Part shown: one piece after another, positions 4,879-7,970 of the stretch
Layout of the letters: every line of letters begins with the position of its first letter
Numbering within the stretch: position 1 is the first letter of the stretch
Assembly (NCBI GenBank): GCA_031274075.1
Contig: JAISQQ010000200.1
Coordinates: forward strand, 1 to 7,970
Source: Accumulibacter sp.
Lineage (GTDB): Bacteria; Pseudomonadota; Gammaproteobacteria; Burkholderiales; Rhodocyclaceae
DNA length: 7,970 nt
Direction: 5' to 3'
Notes under the pieces: model-generated
Databases searched by the model: none
What the model was told of the DNA's origin: nothing
Seen by the model: the letters and a program-made list of their open reading frames with translations, nothing else
Translations under genes and position numbers: made by a program

Positions 4879-6417
4879 ATGAACCTGCTCAAAGCCCTTG
4901 TCACCGTCAGCGGCATGACCCTGCTCTCGCGCATCCTGGGGTTCGTGCGCGACTTCGTGATCGCCCGCGTTTTTGGCGCGGGACTGATGACCGACGCTTT
5001 TTTCGTCGCCTTCAAGCTGCCCAACCTGCTGCGCCGCCTGTTCGCCGAGGGCGCTTTCTCGCAGGCGTTCGTGCCGATCCTCGGCGAATACAAGAACCGG
5101 CTTGGCGACGATGAGGCGAAACGCCTCGTCGACCGCGTCGCCACCCTGCTCTTCCTCGCGCTGTTCGTCGTCACCCTGCTCGGCATGGCCGGAGCGCCGT
5201 TCCTGGTTTACATCTCGGCGCCCGGCTTTGCCCGCGAGCCGGACAAGTTCGCGCTGACCGTCGAACTCACGCGCATCACCTTCCCCTACATCCTGTTCAT
5301 GTCGCTGGTGGCGCTGGCCGGCGGCGTGCTCAACACCTGGAACCGCTTTGCCGCGCCGGCCTTCACGCCGGTGCTGCTCAACGTCTCGTTCATCGGCATG
5401 GCGCTGTTCGCCGCGCCGTATTTCGCGCGCCCGGTGCTCGCGCTGGGCTGGGCCGTGTTCCTCGGCGGCGCCTTGCAACTGGCGTTCCAGATCCCCGGCC
5501 TGAAGCGCCTCGGCATGCTGCCGCGCTGGTCGTTCGACTGGCGCGACGCCGGCGTGCGCCGCGTGCTGAAATTGATGGCCCCGGCCGTGCTCGGCGTTTC
5601 GGTGGCGCAGGTGAGCCTGCTGATCAACACTATCTTCGCCTCGTTTCTCGGCACCGGCAGCGTCTCCTGGCTCTACTACGCCGACCGGCTGATGGAATTC
5701 CCCTCGGGCCTGCTCGGCGCCGCGCTCGGCACCATCCTGCTGCCCTCGCTGGCCAGGTATCACGCCAGGGAGAATTTCGACGAATACTCCAAACTGCTCG
5801 ACTGGGGACTGCGCCTGACCTTGCTGCTGGCCGCCCCGGCCGCGCTGGCGCTGGCGATCCTCGCCGTGCCGCTGATCGCCACGTTGTTCCATCACGGCGC
5901 GTTCACCGCCGACGACGTCTTCAAGACCCGCGACGCGCTGGCCGCCTACAGCGCCGGCCTGCTCGGCCTGATCCTGATCAAGGTGCTCGCGCCGGGCTTC
6001 TACGCCCGGCAGAACGTGCGCACGCCGGTCAAGATCGGCGTGCTGACCCTGTGCGTCACCCAGGCGCTCAATCTCGCGCTGATCGGCCCGCTGGCGCACG
6101 CCGGCCTGGCGCTCTCGATCAGCATCGCCGCCTGCGTCAACGCGGCCCTGCTCTACCGCGGCCTGCGCCGGCAAGGCATCTACACGCCGCAGCCAGGCTG
6201 GCCGGTATTCCTGGCCAGGCTGGCGCTGACGCTCGCGGTCATGGGCGCGGCGCTGTGGTTTGCCGGCGGGAATTCCGCGCAATGGCTGGAATGGCGCCTC
6301 GGCGCGCGCGCCGGGCGGCTGGCGCTCGTCGTATGCTGTGGCGCCGGCGTCTATTTCGCTACACTATGGCTCGTCGGCTTTCGTCTCGAGGATTTCCGCC
6401 GGCGCGCCGCCGAGTAG
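4879..6417 (+). CDS. murJ: Lipid II flippase MurJ (MviN)
   Basis: MurJ is the essential inner-membrane transporter that flips lipid II to the periplasmic face for wall synthesis. The 512 residues, close to the E. coli length, are made of about 14 hydrophobic segments of the MOP exporter fold. The start [20 protein letters not shown], then [15 protein letters not shown] and [21 protein letters not shown] aligns residue for residue with the E. coli N-terminus, so the ATG at 4879 is chosen although the frame is open 71 codons further upstream. Residues shown to be essential in E. coli (R18, R24, D39, R52) are all present at the same numbers, and the Arg in [10 protein letters not shown] matches R270. 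[10 protein letters not shown] is the family signature. Only a weak AGG precedes the ATG. It lies alone between a terminator and the next gene. Confidence 0.97.
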   Translation: MNLLKALVTVSGMTLLSRILGFVRDFVIARVFGAGLMTDAFFVAFKLPNLLRRLFAEGAFSQAFVPILGEYKNRLGDDEAKRLVDRVATLLFLALFVVTLLGMAGAPFLVYISAPGFAREPDKFALTVELTRITFPYILFMSLVALAGGVLNTWNRFAAPAFTPVLLNVSFIGMALFAAPYFARPVLALGWAVFLGGALQLAFQIPGLKRLGMLPRWSFDWRDAGVRRVLKLMAPAVLGVSVAQVSLLINTIFASFLGTGSVSWLYYADRLMEFPSGLLGAALGTILLPSLARYHARENFDEYSKLLDWGLRLTLLLAAPAALALAILAVPLIATLFHHGAFTADDVFKTRDALAAYSAGLLGLILIKVLAPGFYARQNVRTPVKIGVLTLCVTQALNLALIGPLAHAGLALSISIAACVNAALLYRGLRRQGIYTPQPGWPVFLARLALTLAVMGAALWFAGGNSAQWLEWRLGARAGRLALVVCCGAGVYFATLWLVGFRLEDFRRRAAE

Positions 6418-6511
6418 GTTCGCGTCGCGATTCGAGGCGCGAGGACGGCAGTACGCATTCAGCGCATTTTCGGGTTGAATATTTTTTATTGACCACCACG
6501 GAGAAACGACC

Positions 6512-7141
6512 ATGAAACTGAGCAGCAACAGCTTTGCGGACGGACAAGCGATTCCGGGCGATTTTTCGTTTGGCGTCCCCGATCCGCAGCGGCACGTCCG
6601 CCTGGGCAAGAACCAGAACCCGCACCTCGCCTGGAGCGAAGTTCCGCCGGGCACGCAATCCTTCGCGCTCATCTGCCACGACCCCGACGTTCCCAGCCGG
6701 ATGGACGACGCCAACCAGGAAGGGCGCACGGTGCCCGCCACGCTGCCGCGCGTGGATTTCTTCCACTGGGTGCTGGTCGACCTTCCCGCCAGTCTCGGCG
6801 AAATCAAGGCCGGCGAATTCTCCAGCGAGGTGACCCCGCGCGGCAAGGCCGGTCCGGGCGCGCCGCATGGGGCGCGGCAAGGCATCAACGACTACACGGC
6901 GGGGTTCAGCGGCGACGGCGACATGCGCGGCGATTATTTCGGCTACGACGGCCCCTGTCCGCCGTGGAACGACGAAATCCGCCACCACTACGTATTCACC
7001 GTCTTCGCGCTGGACGTCGCCCGCTTGCCGCTGGAAGGAAAACTCGACGGCCGGCAGGTCCGCGAAGCGATGCGGGGACACATCCTGGCGCAGGCCAGCC
7101 TGACCGGCGTCTATTCGCTCAATCCGGCGGTCGGCGTCTGA
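6512..7141 (+). CDS. PEBP family protein (YbhB/YbcL, Raf-kinase-inhibitor-like)
   Basis: This is a phosphatidylethanolamine-binding-protein fold whose bacterial role is poorly known. The 209 residues show the family's ligand-pocket motifs in order: CHDPDVP (residues 55-61), FFHWVLVDLP (83-92), GINDYTAGF (124-132), YFGYDGPCPP (142-151) and HHYVFTVFALD (158-168). The pocket residues D57, D59, H85 and H158 are present. It is about 50 residues longer than E. coli YbhB, mainly from an insert after DPDVP (62-80) and a longer segment before GINDY. There is no signal peptide or membrane segment, so it is likely cytoplasmic. The start has GGAGA eight bases before the ATG. The 94-base gap after murJ holds no clear terminator, so cotranscription is possible. 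No function beyond the fold can be claimed. Confidence 0.93.
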   Translation: MKLSSNSFADGQAIPGDFSFGVPDPQRHVRLGKNQNPHLAWSEVPPGTQSFALICHDPDVPSRMDDANQEGRTVPATLPRVDFFHWVLVDLPASLGEIKAGEFSSEVTPRGKAGPGAPHGARQGINDYTAGFSGDGDMRGDYFGYDGPCPPWNDEIRHHYVFTVFALDVARLPLEGKLDGRQVREAMRGHILAQASLTGVYSLNPAVGV

Positions 7142-7215
7142 GCCTTGGTTGGGAGTGTTTCATGCTTTGGTGCGGGCAGCCGCTATTTCCGCCCTACGGG
7201 GCAGGGGTCGGCACG

Positions 7216-7257
7216 ATCGGGTCGAGCTGACGGGATGTCGCCCGTCAGCCCTCCCAC
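7216..7257 (-). ncRNA. Group II intron domain VI and 3' splice site
   Basis: The minus-strand stem GCTGACGGG/CCCGTCAGC (7249-7226) is followed by TCGACCCGAT. The unpaired A lies seven bases from the end, where the branch-point adenosine is expected, and the intron would end in AT, fitting the 3' AY rule. Confidence 0.65.
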
Positions 7258-7291
7258 ACCACCGGACATGCGGTTTTCCGCATCCGGCGGT
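7258..7291 (-). ncRNA. Group II intron domain V
   Basis: The 34-base minus-strand hairpin has a lower stem CCGCCGGA/TCCGGTGG, a two-base TG bulge on the 3' side, an upper stem TGCGG/CCGCA and an AAAA loop. Length, bulge and tetraloop fit domain V. The catalytic triad position reads CGC rather than AGC, as in class IIC introns. Confidence 0.8.
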
Positions 7292-7736
7292 TGAGTCCGG
7301 CGGGTTATCCCGCAAGCTCCCACGGTATTGCTTTCCGTGGGGCTCATTGAATCCCTTCTGACATCCTTTCTCGCATCGGCATCGGACTCGGTGGGTGCGG
7401 GCTTTGGGTCGGCAGGTTCCACCCGCCTTCGCCGCTCGCCGGGACGGGAGTGGCCGCAGTGGCTGCGCCGTCCTCGCTTCACCCACCTGCCTGCCCGGTT
7501 CTGACAGTTCAGGACTGTGATTCTTTCGTGACTCTTCGGCCCTTCGCTTTTCCTGACTTTCGCCAGGCTTCTACGCTACTACGGCCTCTGCTGACTTCTC
7601 GTCCGCTCTCACGGTCGAGATCTCCCTGGGTAAGAACATGTACTTTCGAGCCGTGCCGCCAAGCTCTACCTGAAGCGTCTTTCGGTGACTGTTGGATTTC
7701 GCGTTCCCTGGTGTAGTGTTGCGCGCTAATTGAACC

Positions 7737-7970
7737 ATACAAAACTCCATAAATTCCCTTAGGTAATCCCCCGGCTCTGCCGGGGGACTGAAAAGGTTTG
7801 ACCTTTACGGCAATGGAAAAGGTGTTTAAAACAGAGTATGAGTCAGTACCAGCGAATTTGCGAAGTGGTTTACGCAAGTGAGATACACGTTGAATAGGCA
7901 CGGGCCTTTTGCCGCGAAGCGGCTCACGGTTTTGAAGGCGCCTTTGAGGCGCTAACAAGTGAAAGCCCCC
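7737..7970. other. Unassigned stretch of GC-rich palindromes, no gene seen
   Basis: No credible reading frame covers this region. It contains the perfect palindrome CCCCCGGCTCTGCCGGGGG (7769-7787), the hairpin GCCGC GAA GCGGC (7911-7923) and GCGCC TTTGA GGCGC (7939-7953), and it breaks off at GCCCCC, which could be the start of another copy of the first palindrome. The layout resembles subterminal hairpins of IS200/IS605-type or REP-like elements, but I cannot name it. The plus-strand frame starting ATG at 7813 encodes only 22 residues. Confidence 0.4.

Larger units (their letters stand above)
7216..7726 (-). ncRNA. Group II intron lacking its reverse transcriptase ORF
   Basis: The minus strand carries the 3' catalytic core of a group II intron and a 5' part that looks like domain I. 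Domain V is a canonical 34-base hairpin and domain VI ends ACCCGAT, placing the 3' splice site at 7216. The 5' part includes the run GTCAGCAGAGGCCGTAGTAG (7594-7575), typical of bacterial intron sequence before the RT start, and GGGCCGAA follows it. The 5' end is uncertain. GCGCGCAAC at about 7726 stands where GUGYG is expected. Only about 250 bases separate the GGGCCGAA region from domain V, far too little for a 400-residue RT, and no RT motifs are seen. It may be a deletion relic or an ORF-less intron served in trans. Confidence 0.72.

Noticed and set aside
4123..6282. Open reading frame of 719 codons on the minus strand opposite murJ
   Set aside because: It is antisense to a clear MurJ and NlpC gene, is rich in Arg, Gln, Gly and His without any domain, and crosses gene boundaries. 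Long antisense frames are a common by-product of high GC in third positions.
7509..7958. 149-codon minus-strand frame near the right edge as a protein gene
   Set aside because: It spans the intron 5' half and the palindromic region, has no start signal and no domain, and its sequence is what translated group II intron domain I typically looks like.

Overview
The window is GC-rich chromosomal DNA from a betaproteobacterium. A Rhodocyclales-like organism fits best. This rests on the rpsF-priB-rpsR-rplI gene order, the PriB sequence type, a MurJ that aligns from its first residue with the E. coli protein, and the mix of housekeeping genes and decayed mobile DNA. The genus is an inference and cannot be fixed from this sequence.

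Layout, left to right. Positions 1-162 are the end of an ISL3-family insertion sequence, with the first 37 codons of its transposase on the minus strand. Next on the minus strand is dnaB (222-1628), the replicative helicase. A 412-base gap (1629-2040) holds two kinds of dispersed repeat and the intrinsic terminator of the next operon. The minus-strand operon rpsF-priB-rpsR-rplI (3601 to 2041) encodes ribosomal proteins S6, S18 and L9 and the primosomal protein PriB. It has a recognisable promoter and a leader hairpin that may be autoregulatory. A 536-base divergent gap (3602-4137) carries a second copy of one repeat, split by a 189-bp inverted-repeat element (MITE-like), and then a likely promoter. 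The plus strand then encodes an exported NlpC/P60 hydrolase (4138-4653), the lipid II flippase MurJ (4879-6417) and a PEBP/YbhB-like protein (6512-7141). The last 830 bases hold no credible gene. They contain a minus-strand group II intron that appears to lack its reverse transcriptase, followed by a stretch of GC-rich palindromes.

How the genes work together: dnaB and priB act in replication and replication restart and sit with the ribosomal proteins, as in many proteobacteria. The NlpC/P60 hydrolase and MurJ both concern peptidoglycan, one trimming the wall and the other exporting its precursor, but a terminator separates them. I see no defence, secretion or biosynthetic system. The unusual content is the non-coding layer: two families of dispersed structured repeats, one ending in a CRISPR-repeat-like motif and supplying part of the dnaB start codon; a MITE inserted at the centre of a palindrome; a probable CTG start for priB; two possibly leaderless promoters; and an ORF-less group II intron.
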